Source: Paratractidigestivibacter faecalis
GTDB taxonomy: Bacteria > Actinomycetota > Coriobacteriia > Coriobacteriales > Atopobiaceae
Assembly: GCF_003416765.1 (NCBI RefSeq)
Contig: NZ_QSNG01000001.1
Location: 1,080,742-1,144,741 of the forward strand
DNA length: 64,000 nt
Reading direction: 5' to 3'
Part shown: positions 32,120 to 40,234 of the stretch, one piece after another
How positions within the stretch are numbered: position 1 is the first letter of the stretch
Layout: every line of letters starts with the position of its first letter
Program-made: the position numbers and the translations under genes
Notes under the pieces: generated by a model
Databases searched by the model: none
What the model was told of the DNA's origin: nothing
The model's input: the letters and a program-made list of their open reading frames with translations, nothing else

Positions 32120-33186
32120 CGCTTGAAGGGAATGGGCTTGGGCGGGCACTTGGGCTTGACGGCGCCGGCGGTCACGATGGCACCGTACTCGCAGGAGCCC
32201 AGGCAGGCGCCGCACTGGGCGCAGGCCTTCTGGTCGATGACGTGGATGAAGCGCGGACGGCCCAGGATGGCGTCCTCCTCGCAGGAGTCCACGCAGGCGT
32301 TGCATGCCTGGCACTTGCTGGCCAGGATGTGGTAGGTGAGAAACGCCTTGCACTCCCCCGCCGGGCAGGTCTTCTTGCCGATGTGGGCAGAGATCTCGGC
32401 CTCGAAGAGGTCGAGGAAGGCCATGACGGTCCTGGCCATGACGCGGCCCTGCTCGCAGAGGCACTGGCTCTGCATGACGGGGCAGAGGTCGCGCAGAAGC
32501 GCCAGGTCGGAGGGCTTGCCCTTCTTGCGGCAGACGTCCGCCACGATGGTGGCGATCTGGTGGCTTCCCTCGTGGCCGAAGACGCAGCGGCCGCAGGTCT
32601 CGTGGCGGTAGAGCTGGCAGATCTCGTTCAGCGCGTTGGCCATGCAGTTCTTGGCCGTGTAGACGCGCACGTAGTCGCTGGCGAGCTCGACCGTGGCCTC
32701 GGCGTCGGCGGCGGAGGTCAGCGTGCCGGCGGGATAGCCGACGTAGACGGCCTTGGGCTCCTCGGCGCCGGCGGCGGCTGCGAGCTCGGCCACCGTGGCG
32801 GTGGCGCCCAGGCAGACGGGCTCGGAGGCACCCTCGAGCCAGACACAGCGGCTGCCCTCGTCCGCCAGCAGGGCGCTGCCCTCGATGACGGAGTCGGCGC
32901 CCTCGCCGTTGGCGCAGGACGGGATGGGCTTCTCGCCGGAGAGCACCTTGGCGGCGGCAGACGGGTTGGCGTAGACGAAGCCGAGCTCGGGGTTGCACTC
33001 CACCACGCGGACGGAGTCGCCCAGCGCGTCGGCGAGACGTGCGGCAAGTTCGTGGCCGGCCGGGACGAGCACGGCCTTGGCGCCGGAGTCGGCGATTCTT
33101 GAGACGGAGGCGTCAAAGTCCCTGGCCAGGAGCCAGAGCGCGACGGGGGCCTGCCTGTGGGCAGGCATGAGGTTGACGACGGTCAT
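32113..33186 (-). CDS. NuoF-like iron-sulfur protein with two ferredoxin clusters, no FMN domain
   Basis: 357 residues. The middle (about 190-280) matches the iron-sulfur end of NADH dehydrogenase subunit NuoF: HETCGRCVFGHEGSHQIATI, then CPVMQSQCLC. The usual CxxCxxC is CGRCVFG, so the third Cys is lost. The C terminus has two [4Fe-4S] ferredoxin motifs (CQACNACVDSC, CAQCGACLGSC). The N-terminal 180 residues lack the NuoF FMN/NADH Rossmann glycines. It probably takes electrons from the flavoprotein encoded 17 bp upstream. ATG 33186 has AAAGGAG upstream. Confidence 0.75.
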   Translation of the reverse strand: MTVVNLMPAHRQAPVALWLLARDFDASVSRIADSGAKAVLVPAGHELAARLADALGDSVRVVECNPELGFVYANPSAAAKVLSGEKPIPSCANGEGADSVIEGSALLADEGSRCVWLEGASEPVCLGATATVAELAAAAGAEEPKAVYVGYPAGTLTSAADAEATVELASDYVRVYTAKNCMANALNEICQLYRHETCGRCVFGHEGSHQIATIVADVCRKKGKPSDLALLRDLCPVMQSQCLCEQGRVMARTVMAFLDLFEAEISAHIGKKTCPAGECKAFLTYHILASKCQACNACVDSCEEDAILGRPRFIHVIDQKACAQCGACLGSCEYGAIVTAGAVKPKCPPKPIPFKRK

Positions 33187-33203
33187 GGTTCTGGGCTCCT
33201 TTC

Positions 33204-35336
33204 CTAGTACTCGTTCCAGAGGCGCGGGGAGGTGAGGGTGAGGCGCAGGTCGCACTGCAGGCAGCGGCTGGCCTCGCAGGTGGCCTCCTGCTCGGTGTAG
33301 GGGCACTCGAAGACGTCGAAGTCGTGCTTGCGCTCCTCGGCGTCGCGGAACTGCGGCTGCACGGCCTCGCCGTAGAAGCCCTCCGGCGCTCGGCCGATGT
33401 GCTGGCAGGGGGCCTCGTGCTCGGTGAGCTCGCCGTCGATGTCGCCGTCTCCGCCCAGGGCGCGGTCGATGGCGGAGGCGCACTCGCGGCCCGCGGCGAT
33501 GGCGGCGATGACGGACTTGGTGCCGGTCACGCAGTCGCCGGCGGCCCAGACGCCCTCGACGCTGGTCTTGCCCTCGGCATCGGCCACGATGTAGGGGCCG
33601 TGGGTGAGCTCGAAGCCCATGTCCGCGGTGCCCTCGGGCTTCTGGCCCACGGCGAAGATGACGCGGTCCACGTCGATGGTCATCTCGCCGCCGTCGAGAA
33701 GCTCTGTCACGGCACGGTGGTTCTCGTCAAAGTAGAAGCGCTCGATCTTGTGGATGGTCATGGAGCCGACCTTGCCGGAGCCCTCGGCGCTCTCGTTGAT
33801 GCTCGTGAAGGCGTAGGCGTCGTGCAGGACCACGCCCTCCTCGGCGGCCTCGGCGCGCTCCTCGGGGGTGGAGGTCATGACTGCCTCGGCCTCCAGGCAG
33901 GCGACGTCCACGGACGCGGCGCCCAGGCGCACGGCGGTGCGGGCGCAGTCGTAGGCGACGTTGCCGCCGCCCAGGACCATGACGCGCAGGCCCGTGAGGT
34001 CCTCGGCCTCGCCCCTGCGGGCGGCCTTCAGGAAGTCGGTGTTGCGGACGACGCCCTCAAGGTCGTGGCCGGCCATGGGCAGCACGGTGCCGTCGTGGGT
34101 GCCGATGGTCACCAGCACGGCGTCGAAGCCCTCGGACAAGAGCGCCTTGGGGTTGGCGACGCGAGTCCCGCAGGCAAGCTCGATGCGGGGCTCTGGGTCG
34201 CCGGCCTGGGAGATCTCCAGGATGGTTGCCACCTCGGCGTCGACGGTCTCGTCGGGCAGGCGGTAGGCCGGGATGCCGTAGCGCATCTGGCCGCCGACCT
34301 TCTCGTTTGCCTCGAAGACCTTGACCTGGTGGCCCTTCTCGGCGCAGTAGAGGGCCGCGGTGAGGCCGGCGGGGCCGGCGCCCACGACGGCGACGCGCTT
34401 GCCGGTGAGCGGCTCGTGGCGGACGTTGGCCTTCCAGGTGCCCTCGTCGCGGACGGCGGCGGCGCGCTTCAGGCGGCAGACGGAGACCGGCGTGCCGTTG
34501 AGGCCGTTGCGCTTGCAGGCGCCCTGGCAGTTGTGGACGCAGATGTCGCCCAGGCTCTCGGGGAAGGGTACCTTCTCGCGGACGACGGCCGCGGCCTGGG
34601 TGTACTCGCCGTTGCGGATGTGGCGCAGGTAGCGCGGGATGTCCACGTGCGCGGGGCAGCCGGAGCGGCAGGGGACCACGTTGTCGGCGTAGGACTTGTT
34701 CTCGTCAAACATGTTGAGGGTGTCCACGATGGAGCCCGTCGGGCACACCTCGATGCAGGCGCCGCAGAAGCGGCAGCCGGCCTGCTGAAGGCTCACGCTG
34801 CCGTCGGTGCCGATGCGGATGCCCTCCTCGGTGTGCTGGTAGTCGAGCACGCCGACGCCGCGCAGCTCGCGGCAGGCGCGCACGCAGCGGCCGCAGCGGA
34901 TGCAGCGGGTGAACATGTGGGTGATGAGCGGGTTCTTGTCGTCGGTGGCAACCGGGCGGCTCTTGACGCGCCAGCGGGTGGGAGACACGCCCATGTACTG
35001 GTACATGGACTGCAGCTCGCACTTGCCGTACTTGGGGCAGCCGGTGCAGTCGGTGGGGTGCGTGGCCAGGATGAGCTCCATGGCCATCTTGCGCACGCGC
35101 TCGGCGGCCTCGCCGGTGGTGCTCACCACCATGCCCTCGGCCACGGGCGTCTTGCAGGCGCAGACCGGGCCGTCGGTGCCCTCGACCTCGACCATGCACA
35201 GGCGGCAGCCGCCCACGGCCTCAAGGTCGGGGTGCTTGCACAGGTGCGGGATGTAGATGCCGGCGTCAAGGGCGGCCTCAAGGACGTTTTGTCCCTCGGC
35301 GGCCTCGACCTCGGTCCCGTTGATTGAAAGCTTCAT
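33204..35336 (-). CDS. Ferredoxin-GltD-type NAD(P)H oxidoreductase (NuoG N-terminal domain fused to FAD/NAD domain)
   Basis: 710 residues. Order: [2Fe-2S] domain (CKHPDL..GGCRLC..CACK, residues about 30-60), the His-Cys3 [4Fe-4S] motif (HPTDCTGCPKYGKCELQ), two ferredoxin motifs (CIRCGRCVRAC; CRFCGACIEVC), then a GltD-type flavoprotein with GAGPAG (FAD) and GGGNVAYD (NAD(P)H) and VEGVWAAGDC. This is the layout of NADH-linked formate dehydrogenase/hydrogenase accessory flavoproteins (SudA/GltD-like). It moves electrons between NAD(P)H and ferredoxin-type carriers. ATG 35336 follows GGGGA. Co-transcribed with the NuoF-like gene. Confidence 0.88.
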   Translation of the reverse strand: MKLSINGTEVEAAEGQNVLEAALDAGIYIPHLCKHPDLEAVGGCRLCMVEVEGTDGPVCACKTPVAEGMVVSTTGEAAERVRKMAMELILATHPTDCTGCPKYGKCELQSMYQYMGVSPTRWRVKSRPVATDDKNPLITHMFTRCIRCGRCVRACRELRGVGVLDYQHTEEGIRIGTDGSVSLQQAGCRFCGACIEVCPTGSIVDTLNMFDENKSYADNVVPCRSGCPAHVDIPRYLRHIRNGEYTQAAAVVREKVPFPESLGDICVHNCQGACKRNGLNGTPVSVCRLKRAAAVRDEGTWKANVRHEPLTGKRVAVVGAGPAGLTAALYCAEKGHQVKVFEANEKVGGQMRYGIPAYRLPDETVDAEVATILEISQAGDPEPRIELACGTRVANPKALLSEGFDAVLVTIGTHDGTVLPMAGHDLEGVVRNTDFLKAARRGEAEDLTGLRVMVLGGGNVAYDCARTAVRLGAASVDVACLEAEAVMTSTPEERAEAAEEGVVLHDAYAFTSINESAEGSGKVGSMTIHKIERFYFDENHRAVTELLDGGEMTIDVDRVIFAVGQKPEGTADMGFELTHGPYIVADAEGKTSVEGVWAAGDCVTGTKSVIAAIAAGRECASAIDRALGGDGDIDGELTEHEAPCQHIGRAPEGFYGEAVQPQFRDAEERKHDFDVFECPYTEQEATCEASRCLQCDLRLTLTSPRLWNEY

Positions 35337-35372
35337 GCGTTTCCCCTCGAAACGTATTCCAACGTGCCAAAA

Positions 35373-35406
35373 GAGGCGCCCGGGAAACCCCTCCCCCGGG
35401 CGCCTC
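35373..35406 (-). terminator. Terminator after the FAD flavoprotein gene
   Basis: GAGGCGCCCGGG (35373-35384) pairs with CCCGGGCGCCTC (35395-35406); minus strand continues TTTTGG. A second stem GGCGAGAAG-cc-CTTCTCGCC (35426-35445) precedes it. Confidence 0.8.
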
Positions 35407-35469
35407 AGAAGGGCAATGGTCACGCGGCGAGAAGCCCTTCTCGCCTGCGCTCGTCAAGCCAGGCTAGGC

Positions 35470-36975
35470 CTAGGACCACTCCTCGTCGCCCGCGTCCTCG
35501 AAGCAGGAGGCCGCCGCGTTCTCGCCGGCGATGCGGCCGGAGTTGAGGCAGAAGCCCATGGTGTTGCCCGGGATGCAGTAGTTGTAGGAGTCGCCGTAGA
35601 TGGTGCAGGCGTCGGTGCCCACGCAGTAGAGGCCAGGGATGACCTCGTAGTCGTCGGTCATGACCTCCATCTTGTGGTTGATGAGCACGCCGCCCAGGGT
35701 GCCGTAGGCGCCGCAGTACTGCTTGCAGCAGTAGAAGGGGCCCTTCTCCAGCGGGCGCATGAACTCGCGCTCCTTCTCGAAGATGTCATCCCAGCCGTTG
35801 TCGCACATCTCGTTGTACTCGTCGACGTTGGCAAGAAGCCCCTCGACGTCGATGCCGGCCTTCTCGGCGAGCTCCTCGAGGGTGTCGGCCTGGCAGATGG
35901 CGGGGTAGCCGGCCTCCAGGTCACGGTTCCACTGCTCCTCGAAGCCCTCGTAGAGGTCGTGCGGGTGGACGTGGGAGACGATGTCCGGGCCGTCCTTCTT
36001 CCAATGCTTGAGCATGCGGGAGTCGAAGATGGCGTAGGCGACCTTGCCGGGCAGGTGGTTGATGGCGTTGCCGACGAAGGTGGTGTTGTAGATCTCGTCC
36101 TCGGGCATGAAGCGCTCGCCGAGGCGGTTGCACCAGTAGCAGGGCTGGCGGAAGGCGCCCTCGACGTAGAAGTGGTTCATGTTGTCGGGAATCTGGTACA
36201 TGAGCTCCATGGTGACGGGGGTGTGGCCCGCGCCGACCTCGTGGCACATGTTGATGCCGTCGCCGTCCATGCCGGGGATGGCGAAGGAGAACAGGTCCTT
36301 GCCCCACTCGAAGCCGAGCTTCTCCTTGATGAGCTTGGCGTTGTGGCCAAAGCCGCCGGTGGCGACGATGACGGACTTGCAGGAGATCTGGTACTCCTCG
36401 CCGTCCTTGTCCTTGGCGGTGACGCCGCAGACGGCGCCGTCCTCGCCCTTGACCAGGCCGGTGGCGGGGCACTCGAGCATGAACTCGACGCCCAGCTCCT
36501 GGGCGCGCTCGGTCATGCGCTTGGTCATCGTGGTGGCAGCGCGCGGGCCGGGCTCGGAGCCGTCCTCGGGCTGGACGACGTGCCAGGTGTACTCGCCGTC
36601 GGAGTAGCCGCGGGTGCGCTCGCGGGCGCGGAAGGCGGGACGCACGGAGTTGAAGACCACGCCCATGTCCTGCAGCCAGGCGATGGTGTCGCCGGACTTG
36701 AAGTAGTAGTCGCGGACCAGGCGGGCGTCCACCTGGTAGTGCGTGTAGAACATGTGGCGACGGAAGAGCTCGCCGGGGGTGACCTCGATCATGGAGCCCT
36801 TCTGGACCGGGGAGCCGGCCGCGGCCGGGCCCATGCCCATGTTGGCGGCGCCACCGGTGTTGGACGCCTTCTCCAGGGTGATGACGCGGGCGCCGCCCTC
36901 GGCGGCAGCCACGGACGCGGCCAGGCCGGACAGGCCGGCGGCAACGACGACGACGTCAGTCTCAAGCTGCTTCAT
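35470..36975 (-). CDS. FAD-dependent fumarate reductase-type flavoprotein
   Basis: 501 residues of the succinate dehydrogenase/fumarate reductase flavoprotein superfamily, short single-subunit type. FAD motif TDVVVVAAGLSGLAASVAAAEGGA (residues 6-29) has AAGLSG for the usual GxGxxG; the ADP-ribose strand ends in LEKASNTGGAANMG; C-terminal GLYCVGTDACTIYGDSYNYCIPGNTMGFCL is the second FAD site. Members reduce or dehydrogenate enoates, ketosteroids or urocanate. No Tat or Sec signal, so cytosolic. Own terminators on both sides. ATG 36975 has GGAGG. The substrate is unknown. Confidence 0.87.
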   Translation of the reverse strand: MKQLETDVVVVAAGLSGLAASVAAAEGGARVITLEKASNTGGAANMGMGPAAAGSPVQKGSMIEVTPGELFRRHMFYTHYQVDARLVRDYYFKSGDTIAWLQDMGVVFNSVRPAFRARERTRGYSDGEYTWHVVQPEDGSEPGPRAATTMTKRMTERAQELGVEFMLECPATGLVKGEDGAVCGVTAKDKDGEEYQISCKSVIVATGGFGHNAKLIKEKLGFEWGKDLFSFAIPGMDGDGINMCHEVGAGHTPVTMELMYQIPDNMNHFYVEGAFRQPCYWCNRLGERFMPEDEIYNTTFVGNAINHLPGKVAYAIFDSRMLKHWKKDGPDIVSHVHPHDLYEGFEEQWNRDLEAGYPAICQADTLEELAEKAGIDVEGLLANVDEYNEMCDNGWDDIFEKEREFMRPLEKGPFYCCKQYCGAYGTLGGVLINHKMEVMTDDYEVIPGLYCVGTDACTIYGDSYNYCIPGNTMGFCLNSGRIAGENAAASCFEDAGDEEWS

Positions 36976-37162
36976 GCGAATCCTCCTTGTTAGATGCGCT
37001 TCTCGCAACCAAACTTCAATCTGAAGCTACGAGTACACCATCGCGCTTTGGAGCCGCCCGTTCCATGTGCGCACGCACCGACCTCGCCCGCGCGCGCCCG
37101 CGCCCTTTGTGCAATCAGACATGGAGCAGCCGAGAAGCCCGTGAGCACCCGGAGGCGATGGG

Positions 37163-37200
37163 ACAAAAACGGCCCCGGCCGCACAGGGGCGGTCGGGGCC
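37163..37200 (-). terminator. Rho-independent terminator after iron-sulfur flavoprotein 2
   Basis: GGCCCCGACCGC pairs with GCGGCCGGGGCC on the minus strand and is followed by GTTTTTG. It separates the 37233 and 35470 genes. Confidence 0.85.
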
Positions 37201-37232
37201 GGCATGGCCTTGCGTGACCTCGGAGCTCTTGC

Positions 37233-38231
37233 CTAGCGCTCGGGAGTGGTGGCGGAGATGGCCTCCTTGTAGAAGTTGACGCGGTCCTTGTAGGCCTGGG
37301 TCTTCTTCATCTCGGCGAGCTTGCCCTCGTTCTCCTGGATGTCCTTGCCGTGGATCTCCTTGCCGGAGATGATGTCGTGGGCCTTGTGCAGGTCCTCGTC
37401 CCTGTAGGTGACGTGGGCACCGGTCTCGTCGACGGACAGCTCGCCCTCGAGGCCGCAGACGCAGCAGATGGCGCGGTTCTCGCCGGGGACGATGTAGAAG
37501 TCGTTGCAGTTGCAGTGGGGGCAGATGCCCTTCTTGCCCTGGTACTCAACGCCCTCGTAGGGCTGCTTGCCGGAGGCGCAGTTCTCCTGGATCTGCTTGG
37601 CGGCGGCGGCCAGGTTCTGGCCGATCTGGGTGGCACGGTCGATGAGGGCGTCGTCCATCAGGGCCGTCTTGGACCAGGGCACCCACTCGTTGTCGATGAC
37701 CTTCCAGCTGGGGGTCATGGCCTGGAGCTGGTGCTCGGACTGGACATGCGTGCCCCAGTCGGAGCCGCCGATGCCGATGTAGGAGACGGCCTTGGGGCTC
37801 ATGATGGCCGGGTCGGGGACCACGACGCCCTGGGCGGCGGGACCACCCTCGGCCAGGCGGCCCTTGGCGATCTGCGTGGAGATGAAGTTGTTGCCGGTGT
37901 CCATGCGGGGTCCGAAGCGATCCATGATGGTGTGGAACAGGCCGGAGGCGCCGGTCTCGAAGATCGGGTCGACCATGACGACGCCGTCGGCACGGAACAT
38001 CTCGAAGGCCAGCCAGTCAAAGTCGTCCTTGTGGATGCACATGTTCTTGGTGCCGCTCATGAGCATCTTGACGCAGGTGATGCAGCCGGTGCAGTGCTTG
38101 ATGTCGAGGTCCATCGCGCGGATGAACTCGACCTCGCAGCCAGCCTCCTTGGCGGCCAGAAGCACAGCCTTGCAGATGGTGTCGTTGTTGCCGTTCTTGG
38201 TGCCAAACGAGACGCCCACGATCTTGGTCAT
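37233..38231 (-). CDS. Iron-sulfur flavoprotein / FMN reductase with zinc ribbon (module 2)
   Basis: 332 residues. Flavodoxin-like fold from IVGVSFGTKNGNNDTICKAV, then the Cys motif KHCTGCITCVKML with a fourth Cys in KNMCIHKDD (compact cluster of iron-sulfur flavoproteins). A C-terminal zinc-ribbon pair CPHCNCN...CCVCG lies near residues 255-275. It is a paralogue of the 23780 protein with the same added domain, a rare combination. ATG 38231 with AAGGGG; the frame to 38429 upstream is ignored. It is next to the second PucR gene. Confidence 0.82.
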   Translation of the reverse strand: MTKIVGVSFGTKNGNNDTICKAVLLAAKEAGCEVEFIRAMDLDIKHCTGCITCVKMLMSGTKNMCIHKDDFDWLAFEMFRADGVVMVDPIFETGASGLFHTIMDRFGPRMDTGNNFISTQIAKGRLAEGGPAAQGVVVPDPAIMSPKAVSYIGIGGSDWGTHVQSEHQLQAMTPSWKVIDNEWVPWSKTALMDDALIDRATQIGQNLAAAAKQIQENCASGKQPYEGVEYQGKKGICPHCNCNDFYIVPGENRAICCVCGLEGELSVDETGAHVTYRDEDLHKAHDIISGKEIHGKDIQENEGKLAEMKKTQAYKDRVNFYKEAISATTPER

Positions 38232-38419
38232 GGCGACCCCTTTCCTCTCCGTGCACAAACGGTGTGCGGCGCACCTCCCTAAGGCGGGCCGCCTTTTCAC
38301 GGAAAAGCGTAGGGCCAAAGCCGTTATGCAAACGCATAGAGAACCGGGGCAAGCCGAGACGGGCCGTTGTGCTGGATGACAACGGTCGCCGCCGAGCGCC
38401 GGCTGGGGCCGGCGGGCAA

Positions 38420-38452
38420 AATGAGACAAAGGGACTGTCCCTTTATCTCATT
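38420..38452. repeat. Palindrome of the GGGACtGTCCC family
   Basis: AATGAGACAAAGGGAC (38420-38435) and its inverse 38437-38452 with one mismatch. It ends 4 nt from the PucR stop codon and may serve as a terminator or mRNA end. Confidence 0.7.
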
Positions 38453-38455
38453 TGC

Positions 38456-40009
38456 TCAGCCGAGGCCCTCCAGGATGGACGTGGAGAAGGACGTGGCCAG
38501 GCGGTCGTCGCCGTCCTTGAGGTCGATGAAGAAGAGCTCACGGACCTTGTTCACGCGGTAGAAGTACGTGTTGCGATGGACGTTCAGGGCGCCGGCGGCC
38601 TCGGCGGGGCTGCCGGGGAAGCGCACGGACATGACGGCCGTCTTGAGGTAGTCGGTGCCGTGGTCGCGGTCGTAGTCGGCCATGGCGACCACGCGCTTGT
38701 CGAGCATGCGCTCGAGGCGGTCGGCGCCCTCCGGGGCGCAGGCCAGGACGGCAAAGCGGTTCTCCCAGAAGTAGACCACCCGGCCCGCCACGCGGGAGGC
38801 GCAGGCCTGCGCGAGGTCGGTGGCCTGCGCGAGCCTGCCGGGCGCGAGCGCCAGGTCACGCAGGGGCTCGGCCACGAAGGCGCGCAGGTCGTTGTTCTCG
38901 AGCGCGCTCGTGAGCTGGGTGTTTCCCGAGAGCCTGCGCGCGGCGCGAGCGTAGTCGTCGTAGCCCACGCACTCGTTCCTGCCGATGGGGGCAAGCACCA
39001 CCAGACAGTTCTCGCGGGCGCACCACAGGCAGTCGCGGAAGGCGCGCGCCACGATGCCGCCCACCCGGGCGTAGTAGTCCTTGCCGGCGCCGCGCTGGCC
39101 CATGACGGCCATCATGACGTAGGAGACGTCCAGCGGAAGGCCCGTCAGGGCGAGCTGCGCGCGCATGGTCGGCTCGTTGGCAAAGGCGCCGGCCACGAGG
39201 TCCTCCAGGACCGACGAGCCAAAGCCCACGCGCTCCCCCGCCGCGCCCAGGCGGTCGATCATGATGCCGGCGAGCTGCCCCGCGTAGTCGACGAGCTCCA
39301 GGTCAAAGCCGGTGATGGGGCGGTCGGACTCCATGACGTCGTAGCGGCCCATCTCGAGGTGGTGGTAGTAGATGATCGAGGTCACCCAGTGCCTGCCAAA
39401 GCGGGTGGTGCCCGAGAGCAGCGAGTGGCGGGCGTGCCGGACGGCCTCGATCATGCCGTCCGCCTCGAGCTCGGAATTCACGCCCTCGGACACGTAGCCG
39501 CAGGAGAGGACCTCCTGCACGTCGGGGGCGTCGGCGGGAAACTCGCCGGCGGTGGCGAGAAGGCGCATGTCGGCGTTGACGATGATGACAGGGTTGCCCA
39601 GCACCTCGGAGGACCTGCGCGCGAACTGCGGCAGGTCGTAGGACGAGAGGAACGCCTCGAACATCTTCTCGCGCCTGACCTCGAGGATGGCCGCGCCGGC
39701 GGGAAGGTCCAGGAAGGTGGCGCGGAAGTCCCCGTAGGAGTAGGGGTGGCTCACCACCACGGCGTCCGCCGAGCACGAGAAGCCCTCGGGAAGGGCGCCC
39801 TGGGTGTGGACGAGAAGGACCTGCCCCTCGCCGGCCTTGACGTGCTCCTCCAGGTAGCTCTGGAGGCTGCACAGGCGCAGGAGCTTTGCCTCGGGCGGGA
39901 CGTTCTTCTCGTACTCCGGCACGACGATGACGTCCTCGTCCAGGAGCTCGTCACGGCCCACGCAAAGCGGTGCGCACTGCAGCTCGTTAAGGACGGTCCT
40001 CAGCTTCAT
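38456..40009 (-). CDS. PucR-family transcriptional regulator (module 2)
   Basis: 517 residues. The C-terminal PucR helix-turn-helix is SPAEAAGALNVHRNTYFYRVNKVREL (about 470-495; written in part). The middle part has a GGDEF-like/CdaR layout, and the N terminus has a sensor segment LRTVLNELQCAPLCVGRDELLDEDV. A much longer open frame continues upstream to 43336, but only this part has protein-like sequence; ATG 40009 follows GGGGGG by 6 nt. It is divergent from the CocE-type operon and probably activates it. Confidence 0.88.
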   Translation of the reverse strand: MKLRTVLNELQCAPLCVGRDELLDEDVIVVPEYEKNVPPEAKLLRLCSLQSYLEEHVKAGEGQVLLVHTQGALPEGFSCSADAVVVSHPYSYGDFRATFLDLPAGAAILEVRREKMFEAFLSSYDLPQFARRSSEVLGNPVIIVNADMRLLATAGEFPADAPDVQEVLSCGYVSEGVNSELEADGMIEAVRHARHSLLSGTTRFGRHWVTSIIYYHHLEMGRYDVMESDRPITGFDLELVDYAGQLAGIMIDRLGAAGERVGFGSSVLEDLVAGAFANEPTMRAQLALTGLPLDVSYVMMAVMGQRGAGKDYYARVGGIVARAFRDCLWCARENCLVVLAPIGRNECVGYDDYARAARRLSGNTQLTSALENNDLRAFVAEPLRDLALAPGRLAQATDLAQACASRVAGRVVYFWENRFAVLACAPEGADRLERMLDKRVVAMADYDRDHGTDYLKTAVMSVRFPGSPAEAAGALNVHRNTYFYRVNKVRELFFIDLKDGDDRLATSFSTSILEGLG

Positions 40010-40039
40010 GTCAAATCCCCCCAGGCATCTTTTGGAACC

Positions 40040-40056
40040 ATCATAACGCGCGCGTT
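40040..40056. promoter_or_regulatory. Promoter/operator patch of the second PucR gene
   Basis: On the minus strand a TATGAT -10-like hexamer (40040-40045) overlaps a perfect 12-bp palindrome AACGCGCGCGTT (40045-40056). TTGCCA (40065-40070) could be the -35, but spacing is 19 nt. The overlap would suit autorepression. Confidence 0.3.
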
Positions 40057-40234
40057 CCTCCTTTTGGCAAGGGGAGGCGGGCCGGCCATTGTACGGCATA
40101 CCACGACCACGCGGGCGGACGCGGGAAAGTTTGTCATCCAGTCCAATGACCTTCTCGCCCCAAAAACGGACACTCATCCATGACCAGGACGCGGCCCCGA
40201 GGGGGTGCGTCAAGAACATCCGAGAGGAGAGCGC

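Noticed and set aside
33324-35327. 667-codon open frame on +
   Set aside because: Antisense to the GltD-type gene; composition is repetitive Gly/Val/Ala/His and lacks any motif.
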